Under the pieces are notes generated by a model that was not told the DNA's origin, did no database searches, and saw only the letters and a list, made by a program, of their open reading frames with translations. A program made the position numbers and the translations under genes. From assembly GCF_017742235.1 (NCBI RefSeq), contig NZ_JAGHKQ010000002.1, forward strand, positions 159,149-223,148: a stretch of 64,000 bases of DNA, in the 5' to 3' direction. Below are positions 27,340 through 36,458 of the stretch, one piece after another; position 1 is the first letter of the stretch, and each line of letters starts with the position of its first letter. Source of the stretch: Bacillus sp. 165 (GTDB lineage: Bacteria; Bacillota; Bacilli; Bacillales; Bacillaceae_G).

Positions 27340-28335
27340 ATGACTACAAGTATTAATGGTCATATCAAAATTCATGATTTAGTATTCAGTTTAACGCGTC
27401 AATGTAATGCCTTTTGTGATTTTTGTTGCAATGATGATGGACCACTAAAAAAGGGAGTAATAGATCCTGAATATGCTAAGCAGTGGATTAAAGATTTTGT
27501 TGAATATGTCCCTTATTGCCGAACAGCAGGATTTACTGGAGGAGAAGTATTTCTGCGTTATCAAGAAATGGAGAAAATTCATGAATATCTTCATGAGTAT
27601 GACTTTAAAACATCCATAACGACCAATGGGTTTTGGGGGCAAAATCCTGACCGAGCGCGCGTTCAATTAAAACGTTTGATGGAATTAGGATTAAAGGAAA
27701 TTGCTGTTTCCATTGACCCCAGTCATATCGAATGGGTTCCATTAAAGCATTCAACAGCAGCAGTTAAAATAGCTTTGGAATGTGGTTTGACAGTAGCTGT
27801 CACTAGTCATTTTAAAAGCGGCGAAGGTTCAGCAAAAGATTATTTTGAACCAGAATATCACCCGCATATTATTTGGGATGAAAGTCATTACGTTTTACCG
27901 GTGGGTAGAGCTAAACAATTACCGAAGGAAAGTTTCAAATCTAGTAGTCTTGAGCATTTATTTTGCCCTCGAGTTCAAATGGTTATTCAACCAAACGGTG
28001 ATGTAGACCCTTGTTGCTCTGTTTGCTTAGATGACGGTGTATTTGTTGTTGGCAATTTGTATCGTCAAACAATGCCAGAAGTATTAGTAAATATGTTAAG
28101 CGACATGTATCTTAAAATTATTACCCATCGTGGTTTGGATGAATTAGAGAAAATTGTACAAAGGTATCACCCAACATATTTTTTACCTAAAAGAGAATAT
28201 TCTGTATGTTATATGTGTAATAATTTGAGGCAGCAGGATAACTTCTGGATGGTGAAAGATGCTATGCAAAAATATACTAATGAGTTGTTAATTGAAAATC
28301 TGCAAAAAATAAAGGGGGATATTTATGCCTGTTAA
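27340..28335 (+). CDS. Radical SAM protein with SPASM-like C-terminal cysteines
   Basis: Predicted 331-residue iron-sulfur enzyme. The radical SAM cluster motif is CNAFCDFC (Cys22, Cys26, Cys29) and GFTGGEVF is the SAM-binding GGE motif. Additional cysteines (CPRV near residue 209, PCCSVC, then VCYMC) with VIQPNGDVDPCC match the auxiliary-cluster SPASM/twitch arrangement of peptide- or protein-modifying enzymes. It overlaps the following 121-codon gene by 11 bases, so the products are made together. The substrate is unknown; the partner could be substrate or chaperone. A good GGGGAGGG site precedes the ATG. No transporter lies nearby. Confidence 0.88.
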   Translation: MTTSINGHIKIHDLVFSLTRQCNAFCDFCCNDDGPLKKGVIDPEYAKQWIKDFVEYVPYCRTAGFTGGEVFLRYQEMEKIHEYLHEYDFKTSITTNGFWGQNPDRARVQLKRLMELGLKEIAVSIDPSHIEWVPLKHSTAAVKIALECGLTVAVTSHFKSGEGSAKDYFEPEYHPHIIWDESHYVLPVGRAKQLPKESFKSSSLEHLFCPRVQMVIQPNGDVDPCCSVCLDDGVFVVGNLYRQTMPEVLVNMLSDMYLKIITHRGLDELEKIVQRYHPTYFLPKREYSVCYMCNNLRQQDNFWMVKDAMQKYTNELLIENLQKIKGDIYAC

Positions 28336-28690
28336 CAAAGAGGAAATGGAAAAGTTAGCTGAATTAATGGAAAAGAATCCGAAGTTAATTCAAGCTGCAA
28401 TGTCAGGTATGTCACAGGCTTTAATTAAGGAACTTCAGGCAGAAGGTCTACATAATCAAATTAGTCCTGAAGTTCTTGCCTCCCTTGGCAAAATTGAAAC
28501 TGTTGGGGATGGAATAAACCCCGTAGCAGATGACTATGTTGCTAGTGCAGTAAGCAGTGTATTGCATGTCGTTAAAGTTGGAGTAGCTGAACTTGCTTCT
28601 GATTTAGCTAAACTATCAAAAGTAAACACAAAAATAAACACTAAGCTGGATAAATTAAATTTAAAGGGAATAATTAATCGACCTAAGTAA
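28325..28690 (+). CDS. 121-residue partner of the radical SAM enzyme, unrecognised
   Basis: Predicted soluble protein without Cys or Trp. The N-terminus (EEMEKLAELMEKNPKLIQAA) is helical and superficially like leader regions of peptide-modification systems; the middle has a Val/Ala-rich helix (ASAVSSVLHVVKVGVAELA) and the C-terminus a Lys/Asn-rich repeat-like tail (KVNTKINTKLDKLN). AAAGGGGGAT lies just upstream of the ATG, inside the radical SAM gene. Possible roles are modified substrate, carrier or delivery protein. I do not recognise the family. Confidence 0.75.
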   Translation: MPVNKEEMEKLAELMEKNPKLIQAAMSGMSQALIKELQAEGLHNQISPEVLASLGKIETVGDGINPVADDYVASAVSSVLHVVKVGVAELASDLAKLSKVNTKINTKLDKLNLKGIINRPK

Positions 28691-28770
28691 AGTAACCTCA
28701 TAGTGAAATATTGTGAGGAATAAAAGTCTTTAGTTTAAAAAGTAATCAATCTTATACTTTCTCATAAAAA

Positions 28771-28804
28771 AGGGCCACAACCTAAAATGGTAGTGGCTCT
28801 ACTT
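28771..28804 (+). terminator. Terminator after the radical SAM pair
   Basis: An imperfect stem (AGGGCCACAACC with GGTAGTGGCTCT) and a loop of four to five A/T bases; only a weak T tract follows. Confidence 0.6.
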
Positions 28805-29006
28805 GTATTCGACGATTTTATACTTGGTATACTTATTTTTATATTGTTTTTCTATATTAGATCTGCAAGCCAGACATGTATTGCCTTTTATATGAATTTT
28901 AAAAAAATGTCCCAAAACCATTTTTATCCGGCAGTAAATATGAAATAATAGAAACAATAATATGTATTATGGCAGCGGACATCTTGCTGTGGGAAAGGAG
29001 AGAATA

Positions 29007-29402
29007 ATGGAACTGTTTGTAAGTTTTTTATGGTACGCAGGTGCGGGGATAGGGTTATTATTTGTTGGGCTGCTTGTGTTTGAGCTGACAACAAAAACAA
29101 AAGAGTTTCAGCTGATCGGACAAGGAAATCAAGCTGCAGCCATGTCAATTGGAGGGAAACTGCTAGGATTAGCGTTTGTGTTAGGGTCTGCGATTGCAAA
29201 CTCTTTATCTATCGCAGATATGTTAATTTGGGGTGCAGTTGGAATTGCTGCCCAGATCGTTTTTTTCTATTTGGCGGAGCTGATTACTATTCGTTTCAGT
29301 ATAAGCAAAGCAATTGAAGAAGATAATAAAGCAGTTGGTATTATGATATTGCTTTTATCATTATCGATTGGCTGGGTTATCGGACAATGTTTAACATATT
29401 AA
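29007..29402 (+). CDS. DUF350-family membrane protein (YjfL-type)
   Basis: Predicted 131-residue protein with four hydrophobic helices, typical of DUF350. The first helix carries WYAGAGIGLLFVGLLVFELTT and the family charge pattern (E and K residues between helices 1 and 2). Function of the family is unclear. AAAGGAG lies 6 bases before ATG 29007, so the longer in-frame start at 28962 is rejected. A strong terminator follows immediately. Confidence 0.82.
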   Translation: MELFVSFLWYAGAGIGLLFVGLLVFELTTKTKEFQLIGQGNQAAAMSIGGKLLGLAFVLGSAIANSLSIADMLIWGAVGIAAQIVFFYLAELITIRFSISKAIEEDNKAVGIMILLLSLSIGWVIGQCLTY

Positions 29403-29408
29403 TGGGGG

Positions 29409-29437
29409 AGCACACCGTATAAACGGTGTGCTTTTTT
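29409..29437 (+). terminator. Rho-independent terminator after DUF350 gene
   Basis: A 10-bp stem (AGCACACCGT / ACGGTGTGCT), 4-base loop, then TTTTT. Confidence 0.9.
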
Positions 29438-29461
29438 AGTAAGAGGGGTATACATATTGGG

Positions 29462-29566
29462 GTGTTGTTTTGCTCTCAAACTCAGAATATGGTATTCTTG
29501 TAAAAAGGTATATTTTGCTAAGGGATATATAGGATGTGTAGGGACACAAGTATGCCTCTTGGGACA
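29462..29566 (+). repeat. Dispersed intergenic element, copy B
   Basis: Second copy of the element at 27101-27204, here ending 40 bases before the start of the 3D-domain gene. It has AGAATATGGTATTCT as a small perfect hairpin and the CTAAG/CTTGG closing arms. Both copies lie in front of genes in the same orientation, consistent with a regulatory leader. Confidence 0.7.
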
Positions 29567-29606
29567 AGGGTAGGATGCTTTTTCGCAGAAATAAAGGAGG
29601 ACTTTC

Positions 29607-30734
29607 ATGAGCTATACGAGGCGTATCGGCAGTTGTGTGCTAGCGGGTGTGTTATGTATAACAGGAACGTCTGCTGTTTGGGCACAAACGAATCAGGAAA
29701 CATGGAACAATATGCAAGATCAACTGCAGCATAATGACACCAATTTAAAGCAGAAAGAACAAGAAAAGCAAGCAATCACGAAAGAGATACATACATTAGA
29801 GCAAGAGTTGGAGAGCTTGAATGAGGTTATCAACGAAAATAAAAGAGAGCAAAAGCAAATTCAAGAAAAGATAGAAAAAACGAATAAGCTCATTGAACAA
29901 AAAAAGGAAGAGATTATCCTGTTGGAAGATAAGGTACACATGAGGAAAAACATTATAAAAAACCGGATGATTTCTCTTCAAAGTAATGATAATACGAATC
30001 TAATTATCAGTGTATTGGTGAACTCTGATAGTATTGCAGAATTTTTCGAGCGTGCAAGTGCAGCAGCTACCATTTTAAATGCGGATAAAGATATACTGGT
30101 TATGCAAAAAGAAGATCTAGAGCAAATTGAAAAAGATAAAGAGATTATCAATCAACAAGAACAAGCGCTGCGAGTGGATAAAGAGCTTTTAGCGGCAAAA
30201 GAAGCGGAACTTGAAGCCAATTTGCAAAAGAAGCAAGAGTCTTTGCAAGCAGTACAGGTAAAATATAATGAAATTACAAGTCAAATTACAGTAGCAGAAA
30301 ATGAAAAAGCATCCTTACAAGCAAGTCTGAAAAATATTCAAGCAGCCATTGCAAAGGAACAGGAAGCGGCAAGAGCAGCAGCTGAAGCGGAGAAAGAAGC
30401 AGAAGTTACAAATCCTCAGCCACCTGTTCCTCCTGCAAGCGGGAAGGAAATGTATGTGGAAGCGACCGCATACAGCGTAGAGGGAAGTCCTACACATGAG
30501 AGAATTACAAAATACGGCTATGATATTGGAACAAATCCAGATATGAAGATGATCGCGATAGACCCAACCGTTATCCCCCCGCATTCTAGAGTATGGGTAG
30601 AAGGATATGGAGAAGCGATTGCCGGTGACACAGGCAGTGCGATCATTGGCCATAAAATTGACGTATTAATGCCAAGCAATGCAGCTGCGATTCAGTGGGG
30701 CAGAAAGAGAGTAAAGTTGATAATTCTAGATTAA
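29607..30734 (+). CDS. Secreted coiled-coil 3D-domain protein (cell-wall hydrolase-like)
   Basis: Predicted 375-residue exported protein. Residues 1-26 form a signal peptide ending at VWA-QT. Residues about 30-265 are long coiled coils resembling the N-terminal region of CwlO/PcsB-type proteins. The C-terminal ~100 residues are a 3D domain, named for its three Asp: AIDPTVIPPHSRVWVEGYG, AIAGDTGSAIIGHKIDV. B. subtilis YocH and Rpf/Sps-type wall enzymes carry this lytic-transglycosylase-like domain. A role in peptidoglycan remodelling is inferred. AAAGGAGG precedes the ATG by 7 bases. Confidence 0.9.
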   Translation: MSYTRRIGSCVLAGVLCITGTSAVWAQTNQETWNNMQDQLQHNDTNLKQKEQEKQAITKEIHTLEQELESLNEVINENKREQKQIQEKIEKTNKLIEQKKEEIILLEDKVHMRKNIIKNRMISLQSNDNTNLIISVLVNSDSIAEFFERASAAATILNADKDILVMQKEDLEQIEKDKEIINQQEQALRVDKELLAAKEAELEANLQKKQESLQAVQVKYNEITSQITVAENEKASLQASLKNIQAAIAKEQEAARAAAEAEKEAEVTNPQPPVPPASGKEMYVEATAYSVEGSPTHERITKYGYDIGTNPDMKMIAIDPTVIPPHSRVWVEGYGEAIAGDTGSAIIGHKIDVLMPSNAAAIQWGRKRVKLIILD

Positions 30735-30737
30735 GAG

Positions 30738-30770
30738 AAAGCTGTGAAGACACTCTTCACAGCTTTTTTG
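30738..30770 (+). terminator. Rho-independent terminator after 3D-domain gene
   Basis: A 12-bp stem (AAAGCTGTGAAG / CTTCACAGCTTT) with a 5-base loop and TTTTTT. Confidence 0.9.
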
Positions 30771-30825
30771 ACAGGTAAGCAATATGTTGGATTGAAAAAA
30801 TATAGTAAAAAATGTAAAAAAGTTA

Positions 30826-30855
30826 TTGACAATTAGGGTATAGCAATCTTATAAT
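30826..30855 (+). promoter_or_regulatory. Sigma-A promoter for T-box/aroA transcript
   Basis: TTGACA (30826-30831) and TATAAT (30850-30855) with an 18-base spacer. Both hexamers are perfect matches to the consensus, just upstream of the first T-box. Confidence 0.85.
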
Positions 30856-30902
30856 ACAAATCATAAAATGATTTATTATTTAGAAAAATCAAAAAATAAA
30901 CA

Positions 30903-31147
30903 TGCGAAGAACGGATAAAATAGTGTTCATCTCCCTATTTTAGAGAGCTGATGGTTGGTGAGAATCAGTATAAAGATGAGCGTGAAGTACAGTCCTGGAG
31001 CATCTTTTTCGTAGTAAAGGGAAGCCTTTATGAAGGGAAAGACGGTATAAGCCGTTATACTAATGAAGAGGTGAACAATAGTTCACAAATAGGGTGGTAC
31101 CGCGTATATTACGTCCCTATCGAGAAAATCGATAGGGGCGTTTTTAT
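30903..31147 (+). promoter_or_regulatory. T-box riboswitch 1, likely tRNA-Tyr
   Basis: Contains GAGAATCAGTA (stem I bulge region), the conserved T-box AGGGTGGTACCGCG at 31091-31104 and an intrinsic terminator at 31111-31145 (CCCTATCGA / TCGATAGGG). The specifier loop region GAAGTACAG suggests the codon UAC (Tyr), although one extra G relative to the second copy leaves GUA possible. Uncharged tRNA binding would form the antiterminator. Confidence 0.92.
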
Positions 31148-31166
31148 ATACAATTGGATAATTAAG

Positions 31167-31413
31167 CGAAGAAGGGAAACAGTAGTGCACAGTTGTTGTT
31201 TCAGAGAGCTGATGGTTGGTGAGAATCAGTACAATAGTGAGCATGAATACAATCCCGGAGCATCTTTTTCGTAGTAAAGGGAGACCTTTATGAAGGGAAA
31301 GACGGTGCAAGCCGTTATAGTAACGAAGAGGTGAACAGTAGTTCACAAATAGGGTGGTACCGCGTATATTACGCCCCTATCGAGAAAATCGATAGGGGCG
31401 TTTCTGTTTTTTA
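31167..31413 (+). promoter_or_regulatory. T-box riboswitch 2, likely tRNA-Tyr
   Basis: Near-identical second copy, offset 260 bases from the first: T-box at 31351-31364 and terminator at 31371-31403. The specifier loop reads GAATACAA, giving UAC for tyrosine. Tandem copies upstream of the same gene should act in series, giving a steeper and lower-leak response. Confidence 0.92.
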
Positions 31414-31474
31414 AAGGGGTGATGCAGAGAAAAAAGATTGGCAAGCCATTTACAAAAATTAAGGAGTGAAATTT

Positions 31475-32575
31475 ATGAGTAAACAAAATTTGGAAATGCT
31501 GCGTCAAAAGGTAGACGAAATTAACCTGGAAATTTTACATTTATTGAATGAACGTGCAAAGGTGGTCCAAGAAATAGGGCTAGTAAAGGCTGCACACGGC
31601 ATTAAGCGATTCGATCCGGTACGCGAACGGCAAGTGCTGGATTTATTAGCGGAACATAACAATGGTCCTTTTGAAACATCAACAATTCAGCATATCTTTA
31701 AAACTATTTTTCAAACAAGTCTGGAACTGCAAGAGGATGATCATCGCAAAGCATTATTAGTATCTCGTAAGAAAAAACCAAGCAACACGGTTGTCGATGT
31801 AAAAGGGGTGAAGCTTGGTGACGGAAGTCAGCACTTTATTATGGGCCCATGTGCAGTAGAGAGCTATGAACAAGTTCGTCAAGTTGCAAAAGCGTTGAAA
31901 GATCAAGGAGTGAGCTTAATTCGAGGCGGAGCATTTAAACCGCGCACCTCTCCATACGATTTTCAGGGACTGGGAGAAGAAGGTTTGAAAATTTTACGTG
32001 AGGTGGCAGACGAATTTAGTTTGGCAGTCATCAGTGAAATTTTAAATCCAAATGATATAGAAATGTCCTTACAGTATGTAGATGTTATTCAAATTGGTGC
32101 CCGTAATATGCAAAATTTTGATTTATTAAAAGCAGCAGGGCGAGTAAATAAACCTGTATTATTAAAACGGGGATTGGCTGCGACCATTGAAGAATTTATT
32201 AATGCTGCCGAATATATTATCTCGCAAGGAAATGACCAAATTATTTTATGTGAACGCGGTATTCGAACATATGAAAGAGCGACGCGTAATACATTAGATA
32301 TTTCGGCAGTTCCGATTTTAAAACAAGAAACACACTTACCGGTTATAGTGGATGTCACGCATTCAACAGGGCGTAAGGATTTATTGCTTCCAGCTGCTAG
32401 AGCCGCGTTAGCAATCGGAGCTGATGCTGTTATGGCAGAGGTGCATCCAGACCCAGCGGTAGCTTTGTCGGATTCGGCGCAACAAATGAGTATTCCAGAG
32501 TTCCACAGCTTTATGAAAGAATTAACAGAGTTTCGGATGCGTTTATCTAAAGTAACTGCTGAATCTAATAAGTAA
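31475..32575 (+). CDS. aroA: Bifunctional chorismate mutase / DAHP synthase
   Basis: Predicted 366-residue cytosolic enzyme for the first step of aromatic amino-acid synthesis (phosphoenolpyruvate + erythrose-4-phosphate to DAHP). Residues about 1-85 are an AroQ-type chorismate mutase ([20 protein letters not shown]) that mediates feedback by chorismate/prephenate. Residues about 105-360 are the type I-beta DAHP synthase, with [27 protein letters not shown] and [15 protein letters not shown]. Length agrees with B. subtilis AroA (358). AAGGAG lies 8 bases before ATG 31475. Control by two T-boxes links expression to tRNA-Tyr charging. Confidence 0.95.
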   Translation: MSKQNLEMLRQKVDEINLEILHLLNERAKVVQEIGLVKAAHGIKRFDPVRERQVLDLLAEHNNGPFETSTIQHIFKTIFQTSLELQEDDHRKALLVSRKKKPSNTVVDVKGVKLGDGSQHFIMGPCAVESYEQVRQVAKALKDQGVSLIRGGAFKPRTSPYDFQGLGEEGLKILREVADEFSLAVISEILNPNDIEMSLQYVDVIQIGARNMQNFDLLKAAGRVNKPVLLKRGLAATIEEFINAAEYIISQGNDQIILCERGIRTYERATRNTLDISAVPILKQETHLPVIVDVTHSTGRKDLLLPAARAALAIGADAVMAEVHPDPAVALSDSAQQMSIPEFHSFMKELTEFRMRLSKVTAESNK

Positions 32576-32615
32576 TCGATTTCATATAAGAGAGGCTGTG
32601 CCCTCACTCACTAGC

Positions 32616-32650
32616 AAATAAACCCGGTGCCCAAGGCACCGGGTTTATTT
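32616..32650. terminator. Bidirectional terminator after aroA
   Basis: A perfect 16-bp stem (32616-32631 with 32635-32650) with a 3-base loop, serving aroA and possibly the convergent gerC-type gene. Confidence 0.9.
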
Positions 32651-32693
32651 GTGTAAATAGCCGAGCAGAAAGAGAGAGAATGAATATATACTG

Positions 32694-33839
32694 TTATTTG
32701 TTCTTTGTATTATACCTATAGCTATTAAAGTTATTTATTTCAACCTCAACCTTTAATTTTTGCAATGAATTTTCATGTAAGTAAAAGGAAGGATTTTTTT
32801 GAAGGTCATGATATTCCTTAGGATGCTTGCGATACCATTTCTCTCCAATGTCGAAACTATCGATACCTCTGTTTCTGCCTTTTTCATACACTTTATTTAC
32901 CTTGTTTGAAATCTTCTGTTTGATTTTTGAAGCTAGCTCATCGTATGGAATATGCTTTCTTTTTTCTACTAATTCTCCCTGAACAGAAAGCTGCATTGTG
33001 AATATTGGGTAGTCTGTCCCCTTTTTATATGTAACTTTCAGTTTAGGATGACCTAAGTCGACCACCGCAATCAATTCATCATCTTCTTTCAATTGTAAAG
33101 TAAGGGAGTTTCTTTTTTCTAATATCCAATCGATAAGCAAGGCGTCTTCTTTCGTGATAGTTCCTTTGTTTTCCTCGCTTTGGAACACTGAATAACCGTC
33201 AATAAAAATACTAGGGTATTTTTTACCTGCTTTCCAAGCATCCTGATCAATTTTTAAGAGAGGAAGCTTTGCTGCTCCCATTGGCTCATAATATTTTCGT
33301 AAAAATTGCATTAAGGACACAGGACGAATTTCATCTTTAAAAAGCTTCTCCTTGCTTTCTTTATATAAAATGGTATAGAGAGGAGGGTAATTGAATAACC
33401 CATGGATTTTAAAAACATCTTCTATTTTTTCATTTGTCATAAATACCCGCATAGTACCTCGCACAGAGCGGTTTCTTCCGACTTCTTCTAAAAATTGTTT
33501 AATCTTGTTATTACTCACACGCTCCGTTAGTACAATTGTTCTGAGGTGTCCAAAAAATAGAGGGGGATTCGATAATTTATATAATTTACGAACAGCTAAA
33601 TTTAATGTCTCGCCCCTTGCTGATCCAATATAAACAGGAACTAATTGTGTAAAACTTTGTCCTTCTAGTTTGGCTACATTGGTAAAACTCAATCCTTGTA
33701 AATAGATGATATATTCCTTATGATCTTGATCATAATCTACACCAATCCCGATTACATATGCTACATCCTGAATATTTTTTAAACCTGAACAACCGGAAAC
33801 CATCATACAACACAGTAGAAGTATAAGATATTTTTTCAT
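32694..33839 (-). CDS. GerC-family germinant receptor lipoprotein, second operon
   Basis: Predicted 381-residue lipoprotein. The signal peptide ends in VSGC (lipid-anchored Cys about residue 17), and VAYVIGIGVDYDQ follows as in other GerC proteins. Its ATG overlaps the TGA of the A-subunit gene (ATGA), so the two are translationally coupled. It is the last gene of an operon transcribed B-A-C. Its sequence differs strongly from the C subunit at 4708, so this is a distinct receptor rather than a recent duplicate. Confidence 0.92.
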   Translation of the reverse strand: MKKYLILLLCCMMVSGCSGLKNIQDVAYVIGIGVDYDQDHKEYIIYLQGLSFTNVAKLEGQSFTQLVPVYIGSARGETLNLAVRKLYKLSNPPLFFGHLRTIVLTERVSNNKIKQFLEEVGRNRSVRGTMRVFMTNEKIEDVFKIHGLFNYPPLYTILYKESKEKLFKDEIRPVSLMQFLRKYYEPMGAAKLPLLKIDQDAWKAGKKYPSIFIDGYSVFQSEENKGTITKEDALLIDWILEKRNSLTLQLKEDDELIAVVDLGHPKLKVTYKKGTDYPIFTMQLSVQGELVEKRKHIPYDELASKIKQKISNKVNKVYEKGRNRGIDSFDIGEKWYRKHPKEYHDLQKNPSFYLHENSLQKLKVEVEINNFNSYRYNTKNK

Positions 33840-35299
33840 TGGGAATCTTTCCTCGTTGAATCATTTGGATGGGTAGAAGACGTACGCTTCTTGTATAAAT
33901 TTCTTGGTAGTCTTATATAGCCTCGTATTACTTCACTCATTTTGATAGGAGCAATTGAACTTAGATAAGGAACACCAAACGATGAGATTGTAGATAAATA
34001 AAAAATTGTTAATATAAAGCCTATTGTGACACCGAACAATCCGAAAAATGTAGTAAGTATGAGCATGAAAAATCGTATGAAGGTAACCCCGGAGCTTAGT
34101 GATTGATTGACTAAAGTGAATGATGAAACATATGTAATTGCCGCCACCACGAGCATTGTTGGTGAGGTCAGTCCTGCACGTATAGCCGCATCACCTACAA
34201 CTAATCCGCCCAGAACAGCAACCGTTTGTCCAATTGATCTTGGCAAGCGAACGCCTGCTTCATTAAATAGTTCAAATAAAAATAATATAATAAACATTTC
34301 GATTGGCGCTCCTAATGGCAAGCCGAATCTTGAAACAGCAATGGTAGCGACTAATAGATAGGGGATTTGTTCAATATTATAGGCAGAAAAGGCTACCCAT
34401 ATGCTTGGCAGAAATCCAGAGATAAATAGGGCCAACAATCGAATCAATCTTTCGACAGAAACAATCGTATAGCTAAGATACGTGTCTTCAGGTGATTTTG
34501 TTTGTGTCAACAGACCAATAGGTGCGATAGAAACGGTAGGGTTTCCATCCACCATTAAGGCGAAACGGCCTTGATTCAAAGCTTCCACAATAAAATCAGG
34601 TCTGCCGGTATAATCCATTGTTGGAAACATACTGTAAGGGTGATCCCCCACACTCACTTCTAGCTCATGGATTGTTGTCAGTATATCAATCTCTACTTTT
34701 TCCAGTCTCGTTTGAATTTCATTTAATACATTTTTATTAATGACATCGCCTAAATATAGAAGGGCTACTTCTGTTTTACTGCGGACCCCAATCGAGTACT
34801 TCTCCACACATAAAGATGGTGTATGCAGTCTCCGGCGAACTAAGGAAATATTGGTTGTTATATCCTCCACAAACCCATCCTTAGCGCCTCGTATGGAAGT
34901 TTCGATCGCGGACTCTTCAGGTGTTCGCTTTGGCAGTTCGCTGATATTAATTGTGAAAATCGAATCTTGAAAGATGAATAGGACATTTCCTGTAAACAAA
35001 AAATGTGACAATGAATCAATGGAATGCTGTGTAACCTCTTCGACTTGAAACAGTGAACGCAGCAATTTTTGCGGAGTAGTATGAGCTTCAAGCCTAGGTA
35101 AAATAAATTGATCTAAATAGTGACTGTTAGTTAAGCTCGCAAAATATATAAGCTGCATGTCTATGCCATGAATCTCATGTTTTTTGAAAAGCAAATCCTG
35201 ACTATGCAAAAACATAGTATGTAATTGTTCCAGTATCGAACTAATATAATCTTCATTGCTATTAAGAGGAGGTGTCAAGTTCTGTTTTTGTTCTGTCAT
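33836..35299 (-). CDS. GerA-family germinant receptor A subunit, second operon
   Basis: Predicted 487-residue receptor subunit with a soluble N-terminal half and about five C-terminal membrane helices. The family motif TKSPEDTYLSYTIVS precedes the first helix (about residue 265), and the ETSIRGAKDGFVEDITTNISLVRRR segment is highly typical. The gene overlaps the end of the B-subunit gene by 38 bases, and its 3' end overlaps the C gene. Germinant unknown. Confidence 0.93.
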   Translation of the reverse strand: MTEQKQNLTPPLNSNEDYISSILEQLHTMFLHSQDLLFKKHEIHGIDMQLIYFASLTNSHYLDQFILPRLEAHTTPQKLLRSLFQVEEVTQHSIDSLSHFLFTGNVLFIFQDSIFTINISELPKRTPEESAIETSIRGAKDGFVEDITTNISLVRRRLHTPSLCVEKYSIGVRSKTEVALLYLGDVINKNVLNEIQTRLEKVEIDILTTIHELEVSVGDHPYSMFPTMDYTGRPDFIVEALNQGRFALMVDGNPTVSIAPIGLLTQTKSPEDTYLSYTIVSVERLIRLLALFISGFLPSIWVAFSAYNIEQIPYLLVATIAVSRFGLPLGAPIEMFIILFLFELFNEAGVRLPRSIGQTVAVLGGLVVGDAAIRAGLTSPTMLVVAAITYVSSFTLVNQSLSSGVTFIRFFMLILTTFFGLFGVTIGFILTIFYLSTISSFGVPYLSSIAPIKMSEVIRGYIRLPRNLYKKRTSSTHPNDSTRKDSQ

Positions 35300-36392
35300 C
35301 TGAGCTGCCTCTTTTCTTCATAAAAATTACAATGAGCGTTGAAAGCAATATTTGTCCCACAAAAAAAATCATACAAGCCGGGAAGAAATAGCGATAAAGC
35401 CATTCGTAGAAAAAGTATGTCTCGATTTTCAGCATGAGCAAGGCGAATAGTAGTGACATATATAAAAATATTACTAAAAATAGATTAAGTTTATAGTGCT
35501 GAATCTTCTTTGTAAAAAAAGCCCCTGCTAAAAACATAAACAATCCGACTCGAATAATCGCACCAGATAACCATTGATATAGAGCGAAAAAATCCAAGTG
35601 AGAAATATATTCTCCAATACTTAGTATTCTCCACTCTTCATATGCGGGATACCTCATGTTATTGGCTTCTGTTGGTCCAAACTCCATGATTGCTGCTGAC
35701 AAAGGGCCGAGTATAAGAATGGCTAAAAAGGTGACTAAAATAATCAAATGCTTCATTTTAAGAGTATCTTGCATGTAAGGCTGTAAAAGGACAATTAAAT
35801 ACACCTCTAATAATCCTGATAATGTATAGATCATCCCTTTTGCAACAGGCATCGTTCCATTTGACATAATCGGAAATAACAGGGAGGGGTCTTTTTGAGT
35901 TGTATTTGTTAAAGCAATAAATGTCCCAAATAACACGACAAATAAAAACAACATCCCTGCAGAGATTGCCATATGTTTAATTCCTGCAAGTGTCACAATA
36001 AAGCATACAATAATAAGAAGAATCGTAATCAGGAGCTGCGGAGTATCAGCTAAAAAATATGCATTTAACCAAATGATTAAATCCTTTAATGTTATGTACG
36101 AACTAACGATTAAAAAAAGAATGACGGGAGCTCCTAATATATAGTACATAATACTCCCAAATCTTTTGCGGACTGCAGCGAAAAATCCCTCTCGAGTATG
36201 CTTTGCTATATAATAAATACAGACAATCAATAACAATGCTACCGGATAGGAAACAAGTACACTTACCCAGCTGTCTCGACCAGAAGCCTGTAAAAGACTT
36301 GGAATCAGAAGGACGTGATTTAATAACCCTGTTGATAAGATTAATAAAAATAATAATTGTCCTATAATTAGGATTTTAACTAAGTTTTTCAT
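35262..36392 (-). CDS. GerAB-family germinant receptor permease subunit, second operon
   Basis: Predicted 376-residue membrane protein with about 10 helices of the spore-permease family. It is the first gene of this operon, an order (B-A-C) differing from the common A-B-C and A-C-B. AGGTGA lies 5-6 bases before the ATG. A forespore-type promoter is found at 36430-36458. Nutrient specificity is unknown; the permease shows low similarity to the one at 5910 by eye. Confidence 0.92.
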   Translation of the reverse strand: MKNLVKILIIGQLLFLLILSTGLLNHVLLIPSLLQASGRDSWVSVLVSYPVALLLIVCIYYIAKHTREGFFAAVRKRFGSIMYYILGAPVILFLIVSSYITLKDLIIWLNAYFLADTPQLLITILLIIVCFIVTLAGIKHMAISAGMLFLFVVLFGTFIALTNTTQKDPSLLFPIMSNGTMPVAKGMIYTLSGLLEVYLIVLLQPYMQDTLKMKHLIILVTFLAILILGPLSAAIMEFGPTEANNMRYPAYEEWRILSIGEYISHLDFFALYQWLSGAIIRVGLFMFLAGAFFTKKIQHYKLNLFLVIFLYMSLLFALLMLKIETYFFYEWLYRYFFPACMIFFVGQILLSTLIVIFMKKRGSSDDRTKTELDTSS

Positions 36393-36429
36393 GTTTTCAC
36401 CTATAAATTTGAGATATATAGCGCTTTTC

Positions 36430-36458
36430 TAGTATGTGTAAAAATTTCCAGATTATGT
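36430..36458 (-). promoter_or_regulatory. Sigma-G-type forespore promoter
   Basis: On the minus strand CATACTA is a perfect sigma-G -10 element, with ACATAA (-35-like) 16 bases upstream. ger operons are known to be transcribed by sigma-G in the forespore. It lies about 38 bases before the permease start. Confidence 0.65.
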
